The position numbers and the translations under genes are program-made. This document shows, piece by piece, positions 10,059 through 19,854 of a stretch of DNA of 64,000 bases (its first letter is position 1; every line of letters begins with the position of its first letter). The notes beneath the pieces are model-generated. The model did not search any database and was not told the origin of the DNA. It saw nothing but the letters and a program-made list of their open reading frames with translations. The stretch is from Rhodoblastus sp963828185 (GTDB taxonomy: Bacteria; Pseudomonadota; Alphaproteobacteria; Rhizobiales; Beijerinckiaceae): contig CAWHDV010000015.1 of assembly GCA_963828185.1 (NCBI GenBank), positions 1 through 64,000 of the forward strand. Reading direction: 5' to 3'.

Positions 10059-10928
10059 TTGGCAAAAATAATCGTCAGACCTGCACATAAAGTTTTGTCG
10101 GTTTCCGACTTCGTAGAATACGTCGTGGGCTTGACACGTGACGGCCAGCGCCCGGTGGCTTTCCGAGGGGAATCGTTCAGCGATTGGCGGACTCTGCCGA
10201 AGGTCTTTCGTCCCGAGGTCGGACTGTACGATTTTGAGAAGAACGCATTCCGGGATCTTATATCGATCCACCCCCAAGAGTTTCACGACGACGAGACAAT
10301 GTTTGATCGCCTTGTTCGCATGCAGCACTTCGATCTACCTACTAGGCTTTTGGACGTCACTGTCAATCCGCTGGTCGCGCTATACTTTGCCAGCGATGAA
10401 TATATAAAGGACGGCGAACCACAAGACGGAAAGGTGCAGTCGCTATTCCTACCCGAGAAACGCCGACGCTATTTCGACAGTGACACCGTGAGTTGCATGG
10501 CGAACATTGCAAACCTCACCGTCGACGAGAAGAAGGAGATGGCGGTAGCTTATGCGCTCGATAAGGAAGAGTTCAACGAACAGCCGGTTGTTAAGCGCCT
10601 GCTATGGTTTATCCGCATCGAGAAGCCGCACTTCGAACCCATGATCGATCCGAAGCACCTCTTGCAACCGGTCTTTGTGAAGCCGAAGATGAGTAACAGG
10701 CGTATCATCGCCCAGTCCGGTGCTTTCCTAATTTACGGAGCCCGCCGCTTAAAAAGCAGAGAAGTCGACGCGGACCTCCGTCTGATACGCTCGATAGTGC
10801 CAGCAGACAAAAAGGCAGAAATCCGCGGCCAGCTTGAGCGCCTCGGCATCCACGCGAGTTCGCTTTTCCCCGAGATCGACAAGGCTGCTGGCTTCATTGT
10901 CAAGCGCTATGCGAATGGTATTGCCTAA
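10059..10928 (+). CDS. FRG domain-containing protein
   Basis: 289 residues from a TTG start. The FRG domain (named for its Phe/Tyr-Arg-Gly motif) is clear: VAFRGESFSDWRTLPKVFRP, followed by MQHFDLPTRLLDVTVNPLVA and LYFASDE, then AQSGAFLIYG near residue 230. FRG proteins are often found in prophages and defence islands; biochemical role unknown. Local GC is close to 50%, far below the roughly 65-70% of kdsD and yejF on either side, so this looks like a single-gene acquisition. No mobility gene is next to it. Confidence 0.85.
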   Translation: MAKIIVRPAHKVLSVSDFVEYVVGLTRDGQRPVAFRGESFSDWRTLPKVFRPEVGLYDFEKNAFRDLISIHPQEFHDDETMFDRLVRMQHFDLPTRLLDVTVNPLVALYFASDEYIKDGEPQDGKVQSLFLPEKRRRYFDSDTVSCMANIANLTVDEKKEMAVAYALDKEEFNEQPVVKRLLWFIRIEKPHFEPMIDPKHLLQPVFVKPKMSNRRIIAQSGAFLIYGARRLKSREVDADLRLIRSIVPADKKAEIRGQLERLGIHASSLFPEIDKAAGFIVKRYANGIA

Positions 10929-11000
10929 TGGGCAGGTCCTTGCGCATTAGGGCTTGCCGAAGTCGAATGGAAAAAAGCCAGTGAGCGCGTGTGGCGCGGT

Positions 11001-12648
11001 TTACTGGCCGACAGCGCCGTTAGCCACTTTCGCGTCGAGATCGAATGCCGCGGCAAACAGCGCCTGGGTGTATTTTTCGCGCGGATTGGCGAAAATATCC
11101 GTCGCGTCGCCCTCTTCGACGATTTTCCCGTCGCGCATGACGATGATATGCGAGGCAAGCGCCTTCACCACTTTCAGATCATGGCTGATGAACAGGTAGG
11201 AGAGGCCGCGCTTTTCCTGCAAGCCGCGCAGAAGATCGATCATCTGCGCCTGCACCGAGCGGTCGAGCGCCGAGGTCGGCTCGTCCAGCACGATCATCTG
11301 GGGATCGAGCGCCAGGGCACGGGCGATGGCGACGCGCTGGCGCTGGCCGCCGGAAAATTCATGCGGGTAGCGGTCCATGGTCGCCGGGTCGAGGCCGGTG
11401 TCGGCCAGCGCGCGGGCGACGACGGTTCGGCGCTCGGCGCTGAAAGGCCCTTGTCCTGGATGACCAGTCCCTCCTCGACGATCTCCGCCACCGACATGCG
11501 CGGCGACAGCGAGCCATAGGGGTCCTGGAAGACGATCTGCAGATGGCGGCGCAAGGGCCGCATCTGCCGCGCATTCAACCCGTCGATGTTCTTGCCCAGG
11601 TAGAGGATCGGACCCTGCGAGCGGATCAGGCGCAGAAGCGCCAGGCCGAGCGTGGTCTTGCCCGAGCCGGATTCGCCGACCACGGCCAGCGTCTGGCCCT
11701 TGCGGAGCGCCAGCGACACGCCGTCCACCGCCTTCACGTAGGACGACGTGCGCCGCCAAAAACCGCTCTTGATCGGGAACCACACGCGCAGATCTTGCGC
11801 TGAAAGGACTTCCGCCGCCCGAGTCGTCGGCCGAGCGGGGGCGCGCCCTTCGGCTCGGCGGCGAGCAGCATCTTGGTGTAGTCGTGGCGCGGCTGCGAAA
11901 AAATGCGCTCCACCGGCCCGGTCTCGACGATGCGCCCCTTCTGCATCACCGCGACATCGTCGGCCATGCGCCGGACGATGCCGAGGTCATGGGTGATGAA
12001 CAGGATGGCCATGCCGTGGCGCGCCTGGAGGTCGCGCAAAAGCGTCAAAATTTGCGCCTGGATGGTGACGTCGAGCGCGGTCGTCGGCTCGTCGGCGATG
12101 AGCAGGTCGGGCCGGTTGGCCAGCGCCATGGCGATCATCACGCGCTGCCGCTGGCCGCCCGACAATTCGTGCGGATAGGCGCCCATCCGCTGCTCGGCGT
12201 TCTGCAAGCCCGACCTCGCGCAACAGCTCCAGCGCCCGCGCGCGGCGCTTTTGCGGCGAGGCCATGCCATGCCATTCGAGGATCTCGCCGATCTGCCGCT
12301 CGATCCTGTGCAGCGGATTGAGCGAGGTCATCGGCTCCTGGAACACCATGGCGATGCGCGCGCCGCGCAAGGCGCGCAAGCACGGATTCGTCCGCCGAAA
12401 CCAGCTCCTGTCCCTCGAAATGAACGGTCCCGCGCAAAATTTTCGCGCCGGGCGCCAGCAGCCGGACGATGGCCAGCGCCGTCACCGACTTGCCCGAGCC
12501 GGACTCGCCGACGAGGCCCAGGGTTTTGCCGCGCTCAAGCGACAGCGACACGCCGTCGACCGCGACGCTTTCGCGTCCCGCCGGGCCGAAACCGACGCTC
12601 AGGCCGGAGATTTCAAGCAGGCTCGCATCCCTCGCTCCGATCGGCCAT
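11001..12648 (-). CDS. yejF: Peptide ABC transporter, fused double ATPase subunit YejF (several frameshifts)
   Basis: Energises import of oligopeptides (microcin C-type in E. coli). Two ABC cassettes in tandem: the first has GLVGESGSGKSV, VFQEPMTSLNPL, HELSGGQRQRVMI and LLIADEPTTALD; the second has AVVGESGSGKTT, VFQDPYGSLSPR, EFSGGQRQRVAI and MIVLDEPTSALD. The ATG at 12648 overlaps the yejE stop (TGATG). Frame changes near 12620, 12385, 12210, 11800 and 11440 split it. Last gene of yejABEF. About 545 residues reconstructed, the expected size for the fused form. Confidence 0.92.
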
Positions 12649-13746
12649 CAAAAGCCCTTTCGCGGATCGAAGGCGTCGCGCAGGGCTTCGCCGATGAAGA
12701 CCAGCAGCGACAGCGTGACGGCGATGACGAAAAAGCCCGACAGGCCAAGCCAGGGCGCCTGCAGGTTGGACTTGCCCTGCAACAGCAATTCACCGAGCGA
12801 AGGCGAGCCGGGCGGCAGGCCGAAGCCCAAAAAGTCCAGCGATGTCAGGGTGGTGATCGAGGAATTGAGGATGAAGGGCAGAAACGTCAGGGTCGCCACC
12901 ATGGCGTTCGGCAGCACGTGCCTGACCATGATCTTGCGATCGGACAGCCCCAAAGCCCGCGCCGCGCGCACATAATCGAAGTTCCTCGCGCGTAAAAATT
13001 CGGCGCGCACCACGTGCACCAGACTGACCCAGGAAAAGGCCAGGAGTATGCCGAGCAGCACGAAAAAGCTCGGCGTGATGATCGCCGACAGGATGATCAG
13101 CAGGTACGAGACTCGGCAGCGACGACCAGATCTCGATGAAGCGCTGGAACAGCAAATCCGTCCAGCCGCCGAAATAGCCCTGCACCGCTCCGGCGGCTAT
13201 GCCGACGACCGATGAAATGCCGGCGAGCAGCAGGCCGAACAGCACGGAAATGCGAAAGCCGTAGATCACCCGCGCCACCACGTCGCGGCCCTGGTCGTCG
13301 GTGCCGAGCCAGTTCCATTCGATGTCGCCGCAATTTTTCGCCGGCTTGCCGGCAAAGGTCTTGCCTTGGGCGCATTGCGCGTTGGTCAGCATCCAGGTTG
13401 GCGGCGAAGGGACGGCCGTCGGCGGCGAGAGATTGCGGGTGTCGTAGGAATAGCGCACCAGCGGCCAGATCATCCAGCCATGCGCCTCGATCTCTTGGAA
13501 GATGAAGGGATCGCGGTAATCCGTTTCGGCGAGGAAGCCGCCGAATTTTTCTTCCGGATAGTTTTTCAGGATGGGAAACAGCAATTCGCCCTTGTAGGAG
13601 ACGATGATCGGCCGGTCGTTGGCGATCAGTTCGGCCCCGAGCGACGCGACGAAGGCGACGATGAAAATCCAGAAGGCGAAATAGCCGCGCCGGTTGCGGA
13701 TGAAGGCGTCGAGGCGGCGCCGGCTGATCGGCGTGAGCTGGAACAT
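12648..13746 (-). CDS. yejE: Peptide ABC transporter permease YejE (one frameshift)
   Basis: Inner-membrane permease. Starts MFQLTPISRRRLDAFIRNRR with a membrane helix FAFWIFIVAFVASLGAELIA. The large periplasmic loop typical of YejE (KGELLFPILKNYPEEKFGG, WNWLGTDDQGRDVVARVIYG) is followed by the BPD_transp_1 domain. After IEIWSSLPSL an indel near 13110 shifts the frame, and the rest (RAARALGLSDRKIMVRHVLP, the EAA loop) follows in another frame down to DAFDPRKGF. Both ends overlap the neighbours by one base. Confidence 0.92.
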
Positions 13747-14843
13747 CACACCTCCCGCGTCTCGAAATCGATGCGCGGATCGATCCAGGCGTAGGTGAGG
13801 TCGGAGATGAGGTTCACGCACAGGCCCATCAGGGCGAAAATATAGAGCGTCGCGAAAACCACGGGGTAATCGCGGTTGAGCGTCGATTCAAACGACAAAA
13901 GCCCCAGGCCATCGAGTGAAAAGATCGTCTCGATCAGCAGCGCGCCGGTGAAGAAGGCGGAGATGAAGGCGCCGGGAAAGCCGGCGATGACGATCAGCAT
14001 GGCGTTGCGAAAGACATGGCCGTAGAGGACGCGGCGCTCGGTCAGGCCCTTCATCCGCGCGGTGATGACATATTGCTTGCGGATTTCGTCGATGAAGGCG
14101 TTGCGCGTGAGGAAGGTGGTGGTGGCGAAGGCGCCGATGGTCAGCGCCGTCACCGGCAGCACGATATGCCAGAGATAGTCCCGGACCTTGCCCAAAAGCG
14201 TCAGTTGCGCGAAATCATCCGAAGTCAGCCCGCGCAGCGGAAAGATCTGCCAGAACGAGCCGCCGGCGAACAGCACGATCAAAAGGATCGCGAACAGAAA
14301 GCTCGGTATGGCGTAGCCGACGATGATGAGCGCGGACGTGCCGACGTCGAAGGCCTCGCCCTCGCGCCGCGCCTTGGCGATGCCGAGCGGAATCGAGATG
14401 GCGTAGGACAGAAACGTCATCCACAGGCCGAGCGACATCGAGACCGGCAGCTTTTCCTTGATCAGTTTCAGCACCGATTCGTCGCGGAAATAAGAGCGGC
14501 CGAAATTGAATTCCGCGTAATTGCGGATCATCAGCCAGAAACGCTCGAGCGGCGGCTTGTCGAAGCCGAACTGCTTTTCAAGCTCGGCGATGAATTTCGG
14601 GTCGAGGCCTTGGGCGCCGCGATATTTGCCGGAAAATTGCGCCGCCGCCCCGGCCTGCCCGGCGATGGTCGAGGCGCCGCCGCCGAAGCGCGCGGTCGCG
14701 CCATTGTCCTGGCCCTGCATCTGCGCCAGCACCCGCTCGACCGGGCCGCCGGGCGCGAATTGCACAATCAGGAAGGAGAGGGCGAGTATCCCGAACAGCG
14801 TCGGGATCATGAAGAGAATGCGCCGGGCGATATAAAACAGCAT
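13746..14843 (-). CDS. yejB: Peptide ABC transporter permease YejB
   Basis: 365 residues, intact. N-terminal helix MLFYIARRILFMIPTLFGIL, then LSFLIVQFAPGGPVERVL, the standard start of DppB/YejB permeases. The 60-residue insertion before FGFDKPPLERFWLM is characteristic of YejB. EAA-loop region ITARMKGLTERRVLYGHVFR couples to the ATPase. The C-terminus ends in LISDLTYAWIDPRIDFE. Start and stop each overlap a neighbour (TGATG), so the operon is translationally coupled. Confidence 0.94.
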   Translation of the reverse strand: MLFYIARRILFMIPTLFGILALSFLIVQFAPGGPVERVLAQMQGQDNGATARFGGGASTIAGQAGAAAQFSGKYRGAQGLDPKFIAELEKQFGFDKPPLERFWLMIRNYAEFNFGRSYFRDESVLKLIKEKLPVSMSLGLWMTFLSYAISIPLGIAKARREGEAFDVGTSALIIVGYAIPSFLFAILLIVLFAGGSFWQIFPLRGLTSDDFAQLTLLGKVRDYLWHIVLPVTALTIGAFATTTFLTRNAFIDEIRKQYVITARMKGLTERRVLYGHVFRNAMLIVIAGFPGAFISAFFTGALLIETIFSLDGLGLLSFESTLNRDYPVVFATLYIFALMGLCVNLISDLTYAWIDPRIDFETREV

Positions 14844-16763
14844 CAGGACTTCGCCTTGACGGCGGCGGCCTTTTCCGCGTCCCACCACCAGATCGCGGCT
14901 ATGCCGAGGTCGAGCTTCGGAGTGACGCTGGGATGGCCGAAATCGTCCCAGGCGGCGATGCGACGATTGGGCGAATACCAGTTCGGAATCCAATATTGTC
15001 CAGCGCGTAAAACCCGGTCGAGCGCGCGGCAGATGAACACCAGCTCGGCGCGGCTCTTGGCCTTCAGCGCCTTTTCGACCAGGGCGTCGACTGACGCGTC
15101 GTCAATGCCGGCAAGATTGAGACCCCCATTGGTCTTGCCGGATTGCGAGCCGAAATAGGCGAGCAGTTCGTCGCCCGGCACGCCGCCGATCATCTTGCGG
15201 TCGGTCACCATGTCGAAATCGAAATTGTCGAGGCGCTGCTTGTACTGGGCCGAATCGACGACGCGCAGCCGCCCCTCGATGCCGAGCAGGCGCATGTTGC
15301 TGAACATGGGCTCCACCACCTTGTCGAAGGCGTTGGAGAATTCCAGCATCTCAAAGGCGAAGGGGGAGCCGTCGGGCTGCAGCAATTGCGTGCCCTGCCG
15401 CTTGCAGCCGGCCTCCTTGAGCAGGGTGTTGGCCCGCTGCAACAGCGCGCGGTCCTGCCCGGAACCGTCGGAAACCGGCGGCTTGTAAGGCAAGCCGAAA
15501 ACCTCGGGCGGCAGTTTTGCGCGCAACGGCTCGAGCAGGGCGAGTTCCTGCGGCGAGGGCAGGCCTTCGGCGCTCATGTCGGTGTTTTCGAAATAGCTGT
15601 GGGCGCGCTTGTAGGCGCCATAAAAAAGGTTGCGGTTCGACCATTCGAAATCGAGGCAGCAGCCGAGCGCCTCGCGAATGCGGGGATCTTGAAAGACTTT
15701 CCTGCGGGTATTGAAGAAGAAGCCCTGGAAGCCGGGGCTGCGCCGGTCGGGAATCTCCATTTTCTTGACGCGGCCGTCGCGCACGGCGGGGAAATCGTAG
15801 CCCGTCGCCCATTCGGACGCAGTGGCGGATTCGTGCAGATTGATCTCGCCCGACTTGAACGCCTGGAAGCCGACGGCGCGCTCGCCGAAATATTCGTAGC
15901 GGATGGTCGTCGAAATTGTTCTGTCCGAGATTGACCGGCAGATCCTTGCCCCAATAATCGGGCACGCGATCGTAACTGATGGTGCGGCCCTGCTCGAAAG
16001 CGCCGATCTTGTAAGCGCCGGAACCGAGCGGCGGCGCCATGCCGGCATGGTCGAAGGGATGGGACGCATAATAGGCCGAGGACAGGATCGGCTGTCCCGC
16101 GATATTGAGGATGGAATCGCGCCCGAACCCTTCCCGCAACGTGACCAGCACGACGTCGTCCGCCTCGGCCGTGGCGCTTTCCAGATCGCGCAGCAATTGG
16201 CGAATGATCGGATGGCCCTTGTCGCGCAAGGTGGTGAGCGAAAAGACCACATCCTTGGCGGTCATCGGCGATTTGTCGTGAAAACGCGCCTCGGGCCGCA
16301 GATGGAAGCGGGTGCGCCGCTTGTCGGGGGAAATCTCGACCGAGTGGGCGAGGAGGCCGTAGATGGCGTTGTCCTCGTCGAGGCTCGCGGCCATCAGGCT
16401 GTCGTTGATCAGGCTGAGGCCGATGGCGGGATTGCCGGACAGGATATAGCCGTTGAGCGAATCATAGGACGTGGCGACGGCTTCCTGGATCAATTGCCCG
16501 CCCTTGGGCGCGTCCGGCCGCACATAGGGGAAATTGGCGAAGTTTTCCGGCAGGTTCAGTTCGCCGAAGGAGGAAAGGCCATAGGTCTTGCGCCAGTCGG
16601 CGGCTTCTGCGCCAGCGACCTGGGCGCGAGCCGTCCGGCCGAACAGCGGCAAAGTGGACAGAGGCCAGGCGGCGGCCGACAGGAGCGCGGCGCGGCGGGT
16701 CAGCGTGAGTTTTGGAAAGGGATGCAAATGGGCCTCGGGAACGCGCAAAGATTCGCCGGTCAT
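14843..16763 (-). CDS. yejA: Extracellular peptide-binding protein YejA (family 5 SBP; one frameshift)
   Basis: Periplasmic receptor of the importer. The N-terminus carries a twin-arginine-like signal (TLTRRAALLSAAAWPL ... TARA). Mature part: DWRKTYGLSSFGELNLPENF, GQLIQEAVATSYDSLNGYIL, and LGSGAYKIGAFEQGRTISYD, typical of SBP_bac_5 proteins of the YejA branch. An indel near 15905 separates it from FGERAVGFQAFKSGEINLHE and the C-terminal lobe (RAGQYWIPNWYSPNRRIAAW). About 639 residues corrected. First gene of yejABEF. Confidence 0.92.
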
Positions 16764-16817
16764 TATGTCGCTTTTGCGTCGCGTGGCTAGAGTTTCCGAG
16801 CCGAGGGCCTCAAGCGC

Positions 16818-17411
16818 TCAGATATCGCGGCCTTCGACCTTCTGCCGCAATTGCTCCGTCTCCGCGCGCAATGGCTCATTGTGCGGATCGACCGCCAGTT
16901 CGCGCTTCAAAAGTTCGAGCGCCGGCTTGTCCTCATGCTTCGCCCGCATCAGTTCGGCCAATTGGCCCATGGCGAGGAAATCGCGCGGCTCCACCTGCAA
17001 GGCGCGGTTGAGGTCGAGCATCGCCCCCTCGTCGTCGCCCTGCGCAAGGGCCGATTGCGCCCGCCGCCGCCAGGCCTGCGACCAGTCCGGATAAAGCGTG
17101 ACGATGCGGTCGAGCAGCGTCGACGCTTGTGGCGCCTGAGCGGCATGAATGGCGCTTTCCGCCCGCGCCATCAGGAGATCGGCGGTCGGCGAGCCCGGAT
17201 GCGCCCAGACCCTCTCGATCAGCGCGCGCGTCCGCGCCGCGCTGTCGGCGTCCGGGGCGCCGCGCAATTGCGCGAACAGGTCATCGAAGACTTTGGCCCG
17301 CGTCTCCGCCGCCGTAGCCGGCGCCTTTTTCTCGGCCTGCGCGGCCGAGCCGGCGCCGGCGAGCATGGCCAAGCCAGCAGCAGCCAAAAGAGACAGGTGA
17401 AAATTGCGCAT
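16818..17411 (-). CDS. Secreted tetratricopeptide-repeat protein
   Basis: 197 residues. Starts MRNFHLSLLAAAGLAMLAGA, a Sec signal peptide ending near AAQA. The rest is helical TPR: ARTRALIERVWAHPGSPTAD, STLLDRIVTLYPDWSQAWRR, ALAQGDDEGAMLDLNRALQV and KPALELLKRELAVDPHNEPL show the 34-residue periodicity. A conserved Rhizobiales periplasmic protein of unknown role; it could be a scaffold. It follows a DUF1810 gene by 8 bases and ends just before yejA. Confidence 0.8.
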   Translation of the reverse strand: MRNFHLSLLAAAGLAMLAGAGSAAQAEKKAPATAAETRAKVFDDLFAQLRGAPDADSAARTRALIERVWAHPGSPTADLLMARAESAIHAAQAPQASTLLDRIVTLYPDWSQAWRRRAQSALAQGDDEGAMLDLNRALQVEPRDFLAMGQLAELMRAKHEDKPALELLKRELAVDPHNEPLRAETEQLRQKVEGRDI

Positions 17412-17419
17412 CGGCCGAT

Positions 17420-17911
17420 TTAACCCGATTTCTGGCGACCCGCCAAATTTTGGCGCGTCAAATTCCGCTCCGCAAACCGCGCCGCCTCCAGCAGGGCTTG
17501 CGTCCCGGGATCGCCCTCGCCGCCGCAATATTTGCGCAGCGCCTCGGCGAAGATCGACTCCTCCGGCGCGGCCAGCGCGAACAGGGTCATGCTCGAACGA
17601 AATTTCAGCCGGTCGGGATCGCCGAAAATCTGCATCAGTTCCCGCCCCTCGATGGCGTTGACGAGGTCCGCACATTGACGCAGCCGCGGTCCGAGGACCG
17701 GATGCGCCAGGAAGGCCCGCGCCTCGTCAAGGGAATGGATGGCGTAGAAATCCGCTGTCGGCGTCACGCCGAGGCCGGCGATCTGCGGAAAGACGAACCA
17801 CATCCAGTGGCTGCTTTTCCGCCCGGCGCGCAATTCCGCGCGCACGGCGTCGATCACTCGCTCCTGAGCGTCAACGAAACGATGGAGATGGAACGGGTCC
17901 TGCGGCGACAT
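17420..17911 (-). CDS. DUF1810 family protein
   Basis: 163 residues. Starts MSPQDPFHLHRFVDAQERVI and contains GRKSSHWMWFVFPQIAGLG, the hallmark of DUF1810 (also annotated calpastatin-like). The C-terminal half FRSSMTLFALAAPEESIFAE and ALRKYCGGEGDPGTQALLE also fits. Function unknown. It starts near the rpmJ terminator and is followed closely by the TPR gene, suggesting a two-gene unit. Confidence 0.85.
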   Translation of the reverse strand: MSPQDPFHLHRFVDAQERVIDAVRAELRAGRKSSHWMWFVFPQIAGLGVTPTADFYAIHSLDEARAFLAHPVLGPRLRQCADLVNAIEGRELMQIFGDPDRLKFRSSMTLFALAAPEESIFAEALRKYCGGEGDPGTQALLEAARFAERNLTRQNLAGRQKSG

Positions 17912-17942
17912 GATCGATTATACGATGCGCGCGCCGAAAAAC

Positions 17943-17968
17943 AAAAACCCCGGCGCGGCCGGGGTTTT
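17943..17968 (-). terminator. Rho-independent terminator of rpmJ
   Basis: CCCCGGC (17948-17954), loop GCG, GCCGGGG (17958-17964). On the minus strand the stem is followed by TTTTTGTTTTT, directly downstream of rpmJ. The plus strand has TTTT as well, so it may work in both directions. Confidence 0.85.
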
Positions 17969-17989
17969 CTGTGTCGCATGGCGCCGTCT

Positions 17990-18115
17990 TCAGCCCTGGC
18001 GGGCCTTGTAGCGCTTCTGCGTCTTGTTGATGATGTAGACGCGGCCCTTGCGGCGGACCAGCTGGTTGTCGCGGTGACGACCGCGCAGCGACTTGAGAGA
18101 GTTGCGGACTTTCAT
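17990..18115 (-). CDS. rpmJ: 50S ribosomal protein L36
   Basis: 41 residues: MKVRNSLKSLRGRHRDNQLV, then RRKGRVYIINKTQKRYKARQ and G. This is the alphaproteobacterial zinc-independent form, with no Cys of the zinc-ribbon version. Stand-alone gene with its own strong terminator. Too short for routine ORF cut-offs but unmistakable. Confidence 0.95.
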   Translation of the reverse strand: MKVRNSLKSLRGRHRDNQLVRRKGRVYIINKTQKRYKARQG

Positions 18116-18241
18116 GACAAACCCCGGAAGAATTGGCCGGGGTGCTCCCTCAGCCGGAAAATCGAGCCGGTGCTATGCCCGATTTGCGCGCCGCAATCAA
18201 GTCCTGATTGGCGTTTTGGCGTCGAAGCCCTGTTTTTGCCC

Positions 18242-18433
18242 TTATCCAGCGCCCGGATCGGTCTCCCCGCCCAGCTCTCGTTCGGACGGCAACGCGCCGG
18301 CGCCGGGACACGCGTCGAAATTGGTCAGCTCAGGCCGCGCATGCGGACCGGCCGCCGGCATTTTCACGGACAACTGCTCGGTTTCGGCCTTGGTGACGGG
18401 GGTCGGTTCTTGCATTTCGCCATAAAGAGACAT
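18242..18433 (-). CDS. Small hypothetical protein
   Basis: 63 residues from ATG 18433, preceded by an excellent AGGAGGCGACC ribosome-binding site, which decides the start. Sequence begins MSLYGEMQEPTPVTKAETEQ and is acidic, Pro/Gly-rich, with a single Cys and no signal or membrane segment. No family recognised. Lies alone between rpmJ and recF. The strong ribosome-binding site is the main argument that it is real. Confidence 0.5.
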   Translation of the reverse strand: MSLYGEMQEPTPVTKAETEQLSVKMPAAGPHARPELTNFDACPGAGALPSERELGGETDPGAG

Positions 18434-18676
18434 GGTCGCCTCCTGAAAAAGGCCCGCGCCGTTGGCCACGCCTATTATTTCAGCATGACCTTTTCTTGAG
18501 CCAGAGCCAATGAACCAGATTTTGGCGGCTTTGGCTGCGTGGCCGATTGTCGCAATATGGGAAAGTGATCGTGCGCCTGCGTTAAGGAATAAATAACATG
18601 TCGTTCCCGCCAGCCGAGGCGGCGCAGCGAGAAGAGGCCGATTGTCGCGCCTGAGCGCAACCGCTAGAACGCCCGG

Positions 18677-19854
18677 ATGACATCGTCCCCCGCCGCCTGC
18701 GACCTCGCGCCAAAAAGAATACGCCGCGTCGCGCTGGCCGATTTCCGCTCCTATCCGGCGCTCGACCTGCGGGTCTCCTCAGGCATGGCTGTGCTCGCCG
18801 GCGACAATGGCGCGGGCAAGACCAATCTGCTCGAAGCGCTCTCGCTGTTCACGCCGGGACGCGGCCTGCGCCGCGCCGACCTCACCGAGATGGCGCGCGA
18901 GGGCGGCGGCGGCGGCTTCGCCATCTCGGTGGAAATTTCCGGCGAGGAAGGCGGCCCGCTGCAACTGGGAACGGGTATCGAGCTGGTCGACGGCGCGGCG
19001 CAAAGAAATTCCGCCTCGATCGCGAGCCGATCGCCTCGCCGCGCGCCTTTGCCGACCATTTGCGCATCGTCTGGCTCACGCCGGCGATGGACGGGCTGTT
19101 CACCGGCGCGGCGGGCGAAAGGCGGCGCTTTCTCGACCGGCTGGTGCTGGCGGTGGACGCCGAGCACGGCGCGCGGGTCAATGCGCTGGAGCGGGCGCTG
19201 CGCAACCGCAACCGGCTGCTCGAGGAGCGGCGCAGCGAAAAGATCTGGCTCGACGCCGCTGAACGCGAAATCGCCGAACTGGCCATGGCCGTCGCGGCCG
19301 CGCGGCGCGAGACGGTGGAGCGCCTCGCCGCCCTGATCGATGCCGGACGCGATGACGATTCCCCCTTCCCCTGGGCGGAAATCGCCCTCGATGGCGAGAT
19401 CGACCGGCTGATAACCGAGCGCCCGGCGCTTGAAGCCGAAGACATCTATCGCGCCATGCTGCGCGACAATCGCGCCCGCGACGCCGCCGCCGGCCGCACC
19501 CTGGTCGGCCCGCAGGCCAGCGATCTCGCGGTCAGGCACGGTCCCAAGCAATGCGAGGCGCGGCGCGCCTCGACCGGCGAACAGAAGGCGCTGCTGGTCG
19601 GCCTGGTGCTGGCCCACGCCCGGCTGGTCGCGGCGATGAGCGGCATGGCGCCCATCGTCCTGCTCGATGAAATCGCCGCCCATTTCGATCCCGTCCGCCG
19701 CGCCGCTTTGTTCGACGCCCTGCGCGCGCTCGGCGGCCAGGTCTGGATGACCGGCGCCGATTCGCGGCTTTTCGACGATTTGCGCGGCCGCGCCGATATT
19801 TTCAAAGTCAGCGGCGGCAAAGTCGCGCTGATCGCAACCGAGGACGAGCCATGA
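18677..19854 (+). CDS. recF: DNA replication/repair protein RecF (one frameshift)
   Basis: SMC-like ATPase that loads RecA at single-strand gaps. N-terminus: RVALADFRSYPALDLRV, Walker A VLAGDNGAGKTNLLEALSLF. An indel near 19000-19050 shifts the frame. The remainder begins RIVWLTPAMDGLFTGAAGER (typical RecF) and includes the signature region ASTGEQKALLVGLVLAHARL and Walker B PIVLLDEIAAHFDPVRRAAL. About 392 residues corrected. The stop overlaps the recQ start (ATGA). Confidence 0.93.
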
